NCBI RefSeq assembly: GCF_000243215.1
Contig: NZ_JH594597.1
Coordinates: 390,649-454,648 of the forward strand
Reading direction: 5' to 3'
Length of the DNA stretch: 64,000 nucleotides
Origin: Odoribacter laneus YIT 12061
GTDB lineage: Bacteria > Bacteroidota > Bacteroidia > Bacteroidales > Marinifilaceae
Both the position numbers and the translations under genes were made by a program. A model generated the notes under the pieces. The model was not told the origin of the DNA. It was given only the letters and a program-made list of their open reading frames with translations, and searched no databases. Shown one piece after another: positions 42,841-51,485 of the stretch (position 1 is the first letter of the stretch; each line of letters begins with the position of its first letter).

Positions 42841-44718
42841 TCATTCCAACTCTATCACCATAGCCGTTTTAGCGGGGATCGTAAAAGCGGTATGTAAATC
42901 TTTTATTTCCCGCCCACTTAAAATATCTCTTCCCCGACTGACATCCGACAACATTTCTGAAAATCTTTGCAAATCTATCGTTTTGGGCTCTTTCTCCGAA
43001 TTATTGAGTACCACCATTATTTTCTTTTCATCATCATAACGGAAATAGACGTAATAATCATTCTCCGGTACGAAATGCCTCAATGCTCCTCTATGAATAA
43101 CCGGATTATTCTTCCGCCACTGTAATAAATTTTTCACAAAATCAAATACTTCATTCTGTTCTGCAGTGCGTCCTTCCGCAGTAAAAGCATTAATCGTATC
43201 GCCGGGCCAACCACCGGGAAAATCCCGTCGGATATCTCCATCTCCCTTTTGCTTAACTCCTCGCATCATCATCTCTGTGCCGTAATAAATCTGAGGGATA
43301 CCCCTGGTTGTCGCTAGTAAAGTAAAGACTAATTTAAATTTATCAATATCTCCGTCCAGCACTTCCCATATCCGTTCCGTATCGTGATTATCGGCAAAAA
43401 TCAATAAATTATAAGGATCCGGATACAAATAATCTTGTGCAAAATTGAAATAAGGCCGCATAATTCCTTTGTCCCAACCTTGTTCCTCTTTGGTAAAAAC
43501 CTGTAAGGCATCCTGCAAAGGGAAATCCATAACGGCTGGTAATTCAGAATTAAATCCGTCTGGATTCAAAGCATCTTTTTGCCAATAAGCAACTTCCACA
43601 GGCTGATGTACCCACGTCTCCCCGACAATATTAAAATTCGGATATTCAGTCATTATTCTCTCATTGAATTCAGCCATTGCTTCCTTATGATTATAAGGAT
43701 AAGTATCTATACGTAAGCCACCCAAATCTGCATATTCAATCCACCAAACCGCATTCTGAATCAAATAATCTAATAATAACGGATTATTTTGATTCAAGTC
43801 AGGCATGGAAGTATCAAACCATCCTTGAGTATTTAATTTTTTATCGGAATCCGCAGCATAAGGATCCTGTACAGTACCGATCCGAAAATTAGAACGGGTA
43901 AACGTATCAAATTGATGAATCCAGTCGTCCGCAGGCAAATCCTTCATCCACCAATGTGCAGTGCCACTATGATTCGTTACGACATCCATAATGAGTTTTA
44001 TTCCTCTTTTCTTCGCTTCCGCAGCCAGCCGTCTGTAATCTTCATTCGTGCCGTAACGCGGATCTATTTTATAATAATCGGAAATAGCATAAGTATGATA
44101 AGAAGTAAGCGGCATATTATCTTCCATCAGCGGTGTACTCCACAAAGCCGTAATCCCTAAATCTTCCAGATAATCCAAATGATCAATAATTCCCTGAATA
44201 TCCCCTCCATGCCTTCCGTTTAAATCGTTTCGGTTCACTTTTTCTATAGTTTCCGGATGATTATCATTTGCCGGATTCCCATTTGCAAACCGATCGGGCA
44301 TCAATAAATAAACCACATCGGCACTCGAAAATCCCTCTCTCTCCTCAGATCCTTCCCGTCTGTTCTGTAAAAGATAAGGATAACTAAAAACTTCCTTGTC
44401 CCCTTTCCAGAATTCTATTTTCATCTTCCCTGCCAAAGCCGTTTTGTCGATATAGAGATAAATAAACAAATAATTGGGATTGGTGGTCGTTACAACCCGC
44501 TCTATTTTTACTCCCGGATAATGGATCTCAGGGCGGTACGTGGCGATTTGTGGACCATAAATCATAATCTGAAGTTCCGGATTCTTCATCCCCACCCACC
44601 AACTCAGAGGTTCTATCCGCTCAACCGGAATTTTCGGATGCTTCTTTTTCAGCTGAAATGTCTTAGCGGGAGCACTCAGTGTTATCATTAACAATAAAAC
44701 GATTCCTAGTATTTTCAT
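42841..44718 (-). CDS. SusA-like periplasmic GH13 neopullulanase/cyclomaltodextrinase
   Basis: A 625-residue exported enzyme with a signal peptide ending near SAPAKT. An N-terminal cyclomaltodextrinase-N-like domain (about 25-125, with IEPLSWWVGMKNPELQIMIYG in parts: PLSWWVGM, LQIMIYG) precedes the GH13 barrel: MDVVTNHSGTAHWW, GLRIDTYPYN with nucleophile Asp, NIVGETWVHQP with Glu, FADNHDTERI. The length is like that of SusA of B. thetaiotaomicron. It hydrolyses imported maltooligosaccharides or pullulan in the periplasm. It is the fourth gene of the maltodextrin operon. Confidence 0.92.
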   Translation of the reverse strand: MKILGIVLLLMITLSAPAKTFQLKKKHPKIPVERIEPLSWWVGMKNPELQIMIYGPQIATYRPEIHYPGVKIERVVTTTNPNYLFIYLYIDKTALAGKMKIEFWKGDKEVFSYPYLLQNRREGSEEREGFSSADVVYLLMPDRFANGNPANDNHPETIEKVNRNDLNGRHGGDIQGIIDHLDYLEDLGITALWSTPLMEDNMPLTSYHTYAISDYYKIDPRYGTNEDYRRLAAEAKKRGIKLIMDVVTNHSGTAHWWMKDLPADDWIHQFDTFTRSNFRIGTVQDPYAADSDKKLNTQGWFDTSMPDLNQNNPLLLDYLIQNAVWWIEYADLGGLRIDTYPYNHKEAMAEFNERIMTEYPNFNIVGETWVHQPVEVAYWQKDALNPDGFNSELPAVMDFPLQDALQVFTKEEQGWDKGIMRPYFNFAQDYLYPDPYNLLIFADNHDTERIWEVLDGDIDKFKLVFTLLATTRGIPQIYYGTEMMMRGVKQKGDGDIRRDFPGGWPGDTINAFTAEGRTAEQNEVFDFVKNLLQWRKNNPVIHRGALRHFVPENDYYVYFRYDDEKKIMVVLNNSEKEPKTIDLQRFSEMLSDVSRGRDILSGREIKDLHTAFTIPAKTAMVIELE

Positions 44719-44782
44719 ATAAAATTAAATTAAAATTACAGTTCCGGATTTATCCTTATACCCCTGCAATCTCTTTTATTCA

Positions 44783-47089
44783 CTAAATTTCTATTTTAGA
44801 ATTTTCTACTATCTTATATTTTTTCCCGTATACGGCCAACTCCATAACTCCCCCTTCTTCATTAAAAATAATCACCTTACCATGCTGCACCCTTACATTT
44901 AAAATATTTTTCCGGTACATGACCTTAAAGGAATAAGATTTCCAACTTTCCGGTATAGCCGGCTGAAAGCTCAATATTCCTTCTTTTATTCTCATTCCCC
45001 CGAAACCTTCCACAATAGACATCCAAGTACCTGCCATAGAAGTAATATGCAGGCCTTCATGAGCTTCCTTGTTATAATCATCCAAGTCCAGGCGGGCTGT
45101 ACGCAAATATAGATTATAAGCTTTGGTCATATCGCCTATTCTGGCCGCTAAGATCGAATGTACACATGGCGAAAGTGAAGATTCATGCACGGTACGGGAT
45201 TCATAAAAATCAAAATTACGTTTGATGCAAGCATCGTCGTACTCCTTTTCAAAGAAATAAATACCTTGCAGGACATCTGCCTGCTTGATAAAACAACTTC
45301 TCAATATACGATCCCACGACCAATGTTGATTAAGAGGACGGATTTCCGGATTTAAGTCTGCAGCCAATATTTGTTCTTTATCCATATATCCATCCTGCTG
45401 TAAAAAGATTCCCAATTCTTTCTCTTCAGGAAAATACATCTGATCGATTATTTCCTGCCATTTTCTAGTCTCCGCTTTGTAATCCAACTTCAGCTTCTCC
45501 ACTAATTCCAGGAAACGATCGGTACTACGTGATTTCACCTTTTCCAGACATTCTATAGCATATTTCATACACCAGGTCGCAATCTTATTGGTGTACCAGT
45601 TATTATTGACATTATTTTCATACTCATTCGGTCCGGTAACCCCCAGAATAACATATTTTTTCCTTGCTTCTGAAAATGTAGCCCTCTGTGCCCAAAAACG
45701 AGCAATAGCGGTGAGTACTTCCAAACCGTATTCTTCCAAATAAAAGTCATCTCCGGTATAATTTATATAACGATAAATGGCATAGGCAATCGCCCCATTC
45801 CGATGTATTTCTTCGAAGGTAATTTCCCATTCGTTATGACATTCTTCCCCATTCATGGTTACCATCGGATAAAGAGCCGCCCCATCTGTAAATCCTAATT
45901 TTTGTCCGTTTTCAATAGCTTTATCCAATTGTTTATACCGGTAAATCAACAAATTCCGCGTGACCTTCGCATCTGCAGTCGAAAGATAAAAAGGAACACA
46001 ATAGGCTTCCGTATCCCAATAAGTGCTTCCACCGTATTTTTCACCTGTAAAACCTTTTGGTCCAATATTCAACCGGGCATCATCCCCCGTATAGGTCTGC
46101 TTTAATTGGAAAATATTAAAACGAATTCCCTGCTGTGCTTCGACATCTCCTTCGATAACAATGTCAGAATGTTCCCATATCTCTTTCCAAACCAACCGAT
46201 GCTCTTCCAATAAAGTATCAAAACCTTTGGAGCAGGCATCGTTTACCAAAATCTTCGCATTAGGCAATAAATCGGAAACATTATGATTCATCGAACTCAA
46301 TACGGCTATATATTTATAAAAACAAACCTGTTTTCCCTTCTCCACAAATACAGACACTTTATTCGCAACATAATTTTGGTCTATAATTGTTTCATCCTCC
46401 AAAACCGGATATTCGTTTCCTCCCAAAGTAATTGCATATTTAATTCCGACCCCCACCTGAAAATTAGTTTTTTTAGTTTGCGAACGCAGATAAGCTTCGC
46501 CATTCAAAGCATCTGTCTCCAGAACATCCCAAAACTTTTCATTATAATTAGCATCTTCATTTATTATATCCCCATCAATAGAGGAAGTAAACAAAATATC
46601 CCCACTGAAATTTAAAGGCGTAAGGGCATATCGTATTGCCGCTATTTCTTTATTTGCCATACTGATAAAACGTCTGGCATTGACTTTAACTTCATTTCCA
46701 TTGGGCATAATAGCAATAAAAGAACGTTCCAGATATCCCTCTTTCATATTCAGTATACGGGTAAAATCCCTCACTTTACAAACCCCTAAATCCAACTGTT
46801 CATTATTAATTTCCACATAGATACCATTCCAATAAGGAGCATTCAATACTTTTGCAAAATACTCCGGATAACCGTTTTTCCACCATCCGACACGGGTTTT
46901 ATCTGTATAATATACCCCACCGATATAAGTGCCTTGTAAGGTGTTTCCGGAATACTTTTCTTCAAAATTGGCTCTCTGTCCCATTCTTCCGTTTCCCAGA
47001 CTAAAAATACTTTCGGAAGAGCGATGATTTTTCGGATCAAATCCTTCTTCAATGATACACCAATCGTCTACTTTCAGATATTTATTCAT
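44783..47089 (-). CDS. GH65 maltose phosphorylase
   Basis: A 768-residue cytoplasmic GH65 enzyme. It should split maltose with phosphate into glucose and beta-glucose-1-phosphate, the substrate of the PgmB encoded directly upstream. Family blocks: ESIFSLGNGRMGQRANFEE, GSTYWDTEAYCVPF, the acid catalyst in LGVTGPNEYENNVNNNWYT, and HESSLSPCVHSILAA near the phosphate site. Trehalose or kojibiose phosphorylases are close relatives, but the maltodextrin operon and PgmB favour maltose. Gap to pgmB 47 bp. Confidence 0.9.
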   Translation of the reverse strand: MNKYLKVDDWCIIEEGFDPKNHRSSESIFSLGNGRMGQRANFEEKYSGNTLQGTYIGGVYYTDKTRVGWWKNGYPEYFAKVLNAPYWNGIYVEINNEQLDLGVCKVRDFTRILNMKEGYLERSFIAIMPNGNEVKVNARRFISMANKEIAAIRYALTPLNFSGDILFTSSIDGDIINEDANYNEKFWDVLETDALNGEAYLRSQTKKTNFQVGVGIKYAITLGGNEYPVLEDETIIDQNYVANKVSVFVEKGKQVCFYKYIAVLSSMNHNVSDLLPNAKILVNDACSKGFDTLLEEHRLVWKEIWEHSDIVIEGDVEAQQGIRFNIFQLKQTYTGDDARLNIGPKGFTGEKYGGSTYWDTEAYCVPFYLSTADAKVTRNLLIYRYKQLDKAIENGQKLGFTDGAALYPMVTMNGEECHNEWEITFEEIHRNGAIAYAIYRYINYTGDDFYLEEYGLEVLTAIARFWAQRATFSEARKKYVILGVTGPNEYENNVNNNWYTNKIATWCMKYAIECLEKVKSRSTDRFLELVEKLKLDYKAETRKWQEIIDQMYFPEEKELGIFLQQDGYMDKEQILAADLNPEIRPLNQHWSWDRILRSCFIKQADVLQGIYFFEKEYDDACIKRNFDFYESRTVHESSLSPCVHSILAARIGDMTKAYNLYLRTARLDLDDYNKEAHEGLHITSMAGTWMSIVEGFGGMRIKEGILSFQPAIPESWKSYSFKVMYRKNILNVRVQHGKVIIFNEEGGVMELAVYGKKYKIVENSKIEI

Positions 47090-47136
47090 AGCTTTTATAA
47101 TTACAATGTTAAAAGCGAATATTCCGCTCCCAAGAT

Positions 47137-47802
47137 TTAAAAATTTATTATTTCTCCGTTTATTTTTAATTTTCCGTTTTCGATCTTCACTTGCCTAAAA
47201 TCTGCCATGACCACATCCGCCTGCTTCAATATTTCTCTTTTGCCTACTCCCACACATTTCATTCCCGCCCGATGTGCCGCTTCCACTCCCGCTACAGCAT
47301 CTTCGAAAACAAGGCACTCTTCCGCCGGTAAATGCAATAACTCTGCTCCCTTTTGAAATACTTCGGGATCCGGCTTGGCTTGAGTCACATTCGTACCGTC
47401 CGCTATAGCATCGAACATATCCTCAATACCGACTTGTTTCAAAATAGTCTTTGCATTTTTACTGGCCGATCCCAAAGCTATTTGGATTCCGTTCTGATGC
47501 AAAGCCTCCAGAAAATCCCGTACTCCCGGTAACACCTCCTCCGAAGTCATTTTTGTAATATAACTCAGGTATATTTTATTTTTCTTATCCGCCAACTTCA
47601 GCTTCTCTTCCTCACATACATTTATTCCTCCTATATTCAATAATATTTCCAGAGAAGCCATCCGGCTTACCCCCTTCAATAATTCATTATCCTTCTCTGT
47701 AAATTCAAACCCCAGCTCTGAAGCGATTTCCTTCCATGCTAAATAATGATATTTTGCAGTATCGACAATTACTCCGTCTAAATCAAAAATGCAACCTTTC
47801 AT
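47137..47802 (-). CDS. pgmB: Beta-phosphoglucomutase
   Basis: A 221-residue HAD-family enzyme that turns beta-glucose-1-phosphate into glucose-6-phosphate. The nucleophile Asp7 and acid/base Asp9 are in CIFDLDGVIVDT; the cap domain has the substrate block KGVSRMASLEILL; the core shows LGSASKNA and KPDPEVF followed by VFEDAVAGVEAA. Together with the GH65 gene behind it, it forms the usual phosphorolytic maltose route. It is 12 bp downstream of the MFS gene. Confidence 0.93.
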   Translation of the reverse strand: MKGCIFDLDGVIVDTAKYHYLAWKEIASELGFEFTEKDNELLKGVSRMASLEILLNIGGINVCEEEKLKLADKKNKIYLSYITKMTSEEVLPGVRDFLEALHQNGIQIALGSASKNAKTILKQVGIEDMFDAIADGTNVTQAKPDPEVFQKGAELLHLPAEECLVFEDAVAGVEAAHRAGMKCVGVGKREILKQADVVMADFRQVKIENGKLKINGEIINF

Positions 47803-47814
47803 GACTTCTTGTAT

Positions 47815-49185
47815 TTAATTCTCCGTTTTTGCCACTTCACATCCTTCCGTAGGATGGGAATAAGTTTCTTTAATAATAAATACACAAGCAGCTCCTATTA
47901 TCAATAATACCCCTGCCAATACGAGCATTCCGATCTGTTTTCCGCCCACAGCATGTAAGAGAGATCCTCCGACTAAGGCCGCGACGATCTGAGGAACACA
48001 TATCGTCCCATTGAATAAGCCCAGATAAGCTCCCATATTTTTACCCGATACAGAATTCGTCAGAATGGTAAAGGGCATGGCTAACATGGCTGCCCAGGCA
48101 AACCCCACCAAAGCAAAAGAAATGAAAAGCAGATATTGATTGTGCACAAAAAAAGTCGAAATAAAACCGATACCTCCCAATAATAAACTAAGCGAATAAG
48201 CCCCTTTCCGGGAACGGAATAAAGGCAACACTAGGGCCCAACATACCGAACCGATCGCCTGAACAGCAAATAAGACTCCTACCCAATTTCCGGCTTCTTG
48301 GTAACCGGCCGAAGCCGTATCTCCTGTTCCCCAGACATTCTGGGCAATAGCTCCATTGGTATAAGTCCACATATACATAAAAGCCGCCCAGCAAAAAAAC
48401 TGTACCAGCCCCACTGTCCAAAATACTTTAGGAGCATGAACCAATAAAGAAATAAAATCGCTCTTTTCTTTTTTCTCTTCAGCCGTAATCCCATGAAATT
48501 TTTCAAATTCCTTGGGAGGCATCTCCTTTACTTTGACAGAAGTATAAATCACACACAAAATCAAAATAATCGCTCCCACATAAAAAGAATAAATTACCGT
48601 ATCCGGAACCATTCCGGGAGCTGCAATATTTTGTATTCCCAATAAAGCAAAAATAAAAGGGAAAAGATAACCGACCAAACTCCCTGCATTACATAAAAAA
48701 CTCTGAATAGAATAGGCCAAGCCTTTTTGCTCTTCGTTTACCATATCCCCTACCAACATTTTGAAAGGCTGCATCGCCATATTGATAGAAGTATCCAATA
48801 ACATCAAAGCAATTAGCCCGAACATCATGGCACTCATATAATGTGTAAAACTCCCCGCATTCGGTAATAAAAACATGACGACCACCGCCAATAAAGAACC
48901 GACAAATAAATAAGGAATACGACGTCCAAAACGAGTCCATGTATGATCACTGAGCGAACCGACAATCGGCTGTACAATAATTCCTGCTAAAGGGGGTAAA
49001 ATCCAAAAATAACTTAAAGTATGAGGATCCGCTCCTAATGTAGCAAATATACGACTCACATTAGCACTCTGCAGGGCATAAGCAATCTGTACGCCAAAAA
49101 AACCGAAACTAATATTCCATAAGGCCCAAAAACCCAGTCGTGGCTTACAATTCAAATTTGTATTTTCTATCATAAATTTATTCAT
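47815..49185 (-). CDS. MFS sugar transporter (maltose/maltodextrin type)
   Basis: A 456-residue protein with 12 membrane segments. The pattern of the GPH/SLC45-like sugar carriers is visible: GFWALWNISFGFFGVQIAYALQ in parts, WILPPLAGIIVQPIVGSLSD, and TWTRFGRRIPYLFVG with the conserved RFGRRRP-like loop. It probably imports maltose or maltooligosaccharides from the periplasm by proton symport. It is the first gene of the five-gene operon, with two operator-like sites and a broken lacI upstream. The start can be 49185 or the ATG at 49173. Confidence 0.9.
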   Translation of the reverse strand: MNKFMIENTNLNCKPRLGFWALWNISFGFFGVQIAYALQSANVSRIFATLGADPHTLSYFWILPPLAGIIVQPIVGSLSDHTWTRFGRRIPYLFVGSLLAVVVMFLLPNAGSFTHYMSAMMFGLIALMLLDTSINMAMQPFKMLVGDMVNEEQKGLAYSIQSFLCNAGSLVGYLFPFIFALLGIQNIAAPGMVPDTVIYSFYVGAIILILCVIYTSVKVKEMPPKEFEKFHGITAEEKKEKSDFISLLVHAPKVFWTVGLVQFFCWAAFMYMWTYTNGAIAQNVWGTGDTASAGYQEAGNWVGVLFAVQAIGSVCWALVLPLFRSRKGAYSLSLLLGGIGFISTFFVHNQYLLFISFALVGFAWAAMLAMPFTILTNSVSGKNMGAYLGLFNGTICVPQIVAALVGGSLLHAVGGKQIGMLVLAGVLLIIGAACVFIIKETYSHPTEGCEVAKTEN

Positions 49186-49316
49186 TACATTTCTAACCGA
49201 ACAGTTCCAAACTCATAAAATGATACAAATCGATTTTTATTTATACGGAGATTTTTCGTATCAGTTGAAAAGTAATCTAGAATTCTAAGCCAACTTAAAT
49301 ACATAACAATCTCTTC

Positions 49317-49380
49317 GTTTTGTAAACGTTTAAAAAAGATAGATATCCTTTATTTAAAGCGGAAACAAACGTTTAATAAG
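49317..49380 (-). promoter_or_regulatory. Two LacI-type operator-like sites in front of the maltodextrin operon
   Basis: The perfect 8-bp palindrome AAACGTTT occurs at 49324-49331 (in TTTTGTAAACGTTTAAAA) and at 49367-49374 (in ACAAACGTTTAATA), 43 bp apart, about four helical turns. Central CG within an A/T-flanked palindrome is typical for LacI-family operators. They lie 139-190 bp before the MFS ATG and behind the lacI pseudogene. No exact -7 box is seen between them and the gene. Confidence 0.45.
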
Positions 49381-49482
49381 CATTTCAATCGGTTGCGGAA
49401 GTTCATTAAAAAAGTTTGAACAGCTGTCATTTAGACTTATTCTAAATAACATCCCGTGTTCATTGGGTGTAGAAAGTAAGGT

Positions 49483-50013
49483 TTATCGACGGGTAGATCC
49501 TCTTATAATTAAATTTGTTTTAATCACTTCTGTCACTGTGGAAATTTGTTTGTCTTCTGACTAGATTCTTCTCCATAACAGATCTGTAGCAATTTCTCCT
49601 ACCTTATCTCCATGTTGCTCTACAGTGATCAGTGTAGGATCTGTCAAAGTAGAAACCAAATCATTGGTAAAGCTTGATATGGCTACATCTCCCGGAATCT
49701 TAAATCTCCTGTGTTTAATGGCATACATAACGCCTGCCGCTGTCAGGTCATTCCGGGCAAATATGCGGTCCGAACAATTTACCCTCCGCATCAATTGTTC
49801 GCCTCCAATCATAGCATCCGCTTGGTTATCACATTGTATAATCAATTCCTCATCCCTGGGAAGCCGGGCATCTTTCAGAGCCCGTATACCTCCCATTTGC
49901 CTTTTTTGAGCAATTTGCATCGTCTGAGGAGCAGATAAGTAAGCAATTCACTGGCATCCTACAGAAATCAGATGTCGAACAGCGGCATATGCCCTGTTAA
50001 AATCATCTACAAA
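49483..50013 (-). pseudogene. Degraded LacI-family transcriptional regulator
   Basis: The minus strand encodes the C-terminal half of a LacI-type regulator broken by stops. In order: VDDFNRAYAAVRHLISVGCQ, a TGA stop, IAYLSAPQTMQIAQKRQMGG, the core with IFARNDLTAAGVMYAIKHRR, DVAISSFTNDLVSTLTDP and TVEQHGDKVGEIATDLLWRRI (in parts), a TAG stop at 49561, then the normal family end LIIRGSTRR and TAA at 49483. The DNA-binding domain is absent. Such regulators normally control the adjacent MFS-pgmB-GH65 operon, so it was probably the maltodextrin repressor. Confidence 0.85.
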
Positions 50014-50051
50014 ATGCCATCATTTCGCTAAAGATTTATTGTTTTTTCTTT

Positions 50052-51422
50052 CTATTTCTTCAGAAATATCTTATATTCACAAGGTTGCATTTTCAGATGA
50101 GTGGAGAAAGTTACATCCTTGCCTGTGAAAGCATCCACATAAGAATTTAAAGGCATTTCATCAAATTTAAAAGAAACATTTTTCCGGCTCAAATTGAGTA
50201 AAACGAATAATTCATTATCTCCCTTGGTACGGGTGAAAGCAAAAACCTGTTCGGGAGCAGTGGTTGTTAAAATACGCATTTCCCCTCCATCTATACCTGC
50301 CCACAAAGCCGGATTCTGATGTTTCAATTGGTCCAACTGCATATAAAAAGCTGTCAATTTTTTATCATCACTCCATTTGATCTCGTCTTTTTCAAAAAAT
50401 TCCAACCGATGATTCAATCCCACCTCTTGTCCGCTATATACCAAAGGCATTCCGGGTACTGTGTATGTTAATACCGCAAATGCTTTCTGCATCTCTCCAA
50501 AACGTTCGTTAATCGTTCCATTCCAACTATTTTCATCGTGGTTGGTCAAGAAATTCATAAGAATTGTACGGGGCGCATACATACTATCCGCCTTGTGGAA
50601 ATAAGCCGGTAAAGCTGCTGCAGTATTCTTACCGGCAGCAATATCATTCATCGTATGCAACAAATCCCAGGCATAACAAGCATCAAAAGCAGTAGCCGTT
50701 AACTCCGGTTCCCAAGCTTCAGCCAACATAAATACCGGTTTCAAACTATCCAAAGCCATCCTCGCTTCTTTCCAGAAATCTGTAGGAACCATGGCCGCCA
50801 CATCACACCGATAACCATCGATATTCGCTTCTTTTACCCAAAATTTCATACTTTCAATCATATATTGACGTAAACCCGGTTGTTCATAATCCAAATCCGC
50901 TACGTCTGTCCAATCTGCAACCGGAGCAATAATCGAATCGTTAATTCTGGTATACCATTCTTCATGCTCCACAATCAACCAGTTATCCCAACCTGTATGA
51001 TTAGCGACCCAATCCAGGATCACTTTAAATCCCATATCATGAGCTCTTTTAACCAATGTTTTAAAATCGGCCATTGTACCAAACTCCGGATTTACTTTCT
51101 GATAATCCTGTATAGCATAATAACTACCCAAGCTTCCTTTCCTGTTTTTTTCGGAAATCGGCTGGATCGGCATAAACCAAAGGATATCGACTCCTAATTC
51201 TTTTAAACGGGGCAAATGTTCGGCAAATGCATTGAAAGTTCCCGCTTGCGTATACTGACGAATATTTACTTCGTAAATCACGGCATCCTTTGCCCAAGGC
51301 ACCACTTGCGGAGTTTTAAATACAGCTGACGGTGTAACTACTTCTTTATTCCGCTTTTTCTTGTCTTTACAAGCCGTTAAAGCAATCGCTAAGACAAAAA
51401 GTACAAATACAAATTTTCTCAT
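50052..51422 (-). CDS. GH13 alpha-amylase lipoprotein
   Basis: A 456-residue lipoprotein (lipobox AIALTACKDKKK, Cys about 18). GH13 regions: ILDWVANHTGWD, DGYRCDVAAMVP with nucleophile Asp, MLAEAWEP with Glu, FLTNHDENSW. The protein is a paralogue of 41469-42791 with an added signal. The residues after Cys are basic instead of acidic, so surface exposure is uncertain; it may face the periplasm. It follows the larger GH13 lipoprotein gene by 63 bp and is presumably co-transcribed with it, divergent from susC. Confidence 0.9.
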   Translation of the reverse strand: MRKFVFVLFVLAIALTACKDKKKRNKEVVTPSAVFKTPQVVPWAKDAVIYEVNIRQYTQAGTFNAFAEHLPRLKELGVDILWFMPIQPISEKNRKGSLGSYYAIQDYQKVNPEFGTMADFKTLVKRAHDMGFKVILDWVANHTGWDNWLIVEHEEWYTRINDSIIAPVADWTDVADLDYEQPGLRQYMIESMKFWVKEANIDGYRCDVAAMVPTDFWKEARMALDSLKPVFMLAEAWEPELTATAFDACYAWDLLHTMNDIAAGKNTAAALPAYFHKADSMYAPRTILMNFLTNHDENSWNGTINERFGEMQKAFAVLTYTVPGMPLVYSGQEVGLNHRLEFFEKDEIKWSDDKKLTAFYMQLDQLKHQNPALWAGIDGGEMRILTTTAPEQVFAFTRTKGDNELFVLLNLSRKNVSFKFDEMPLNSYVDAFTGKDVTFSTHLKMQPCEYKIFLKK

Positions 51423-51485
51423 ATGCTCTCATTTAATATTATAAATCAAAAAATTAAAACAAGTTGTCCCTATTCGGACAATTCT

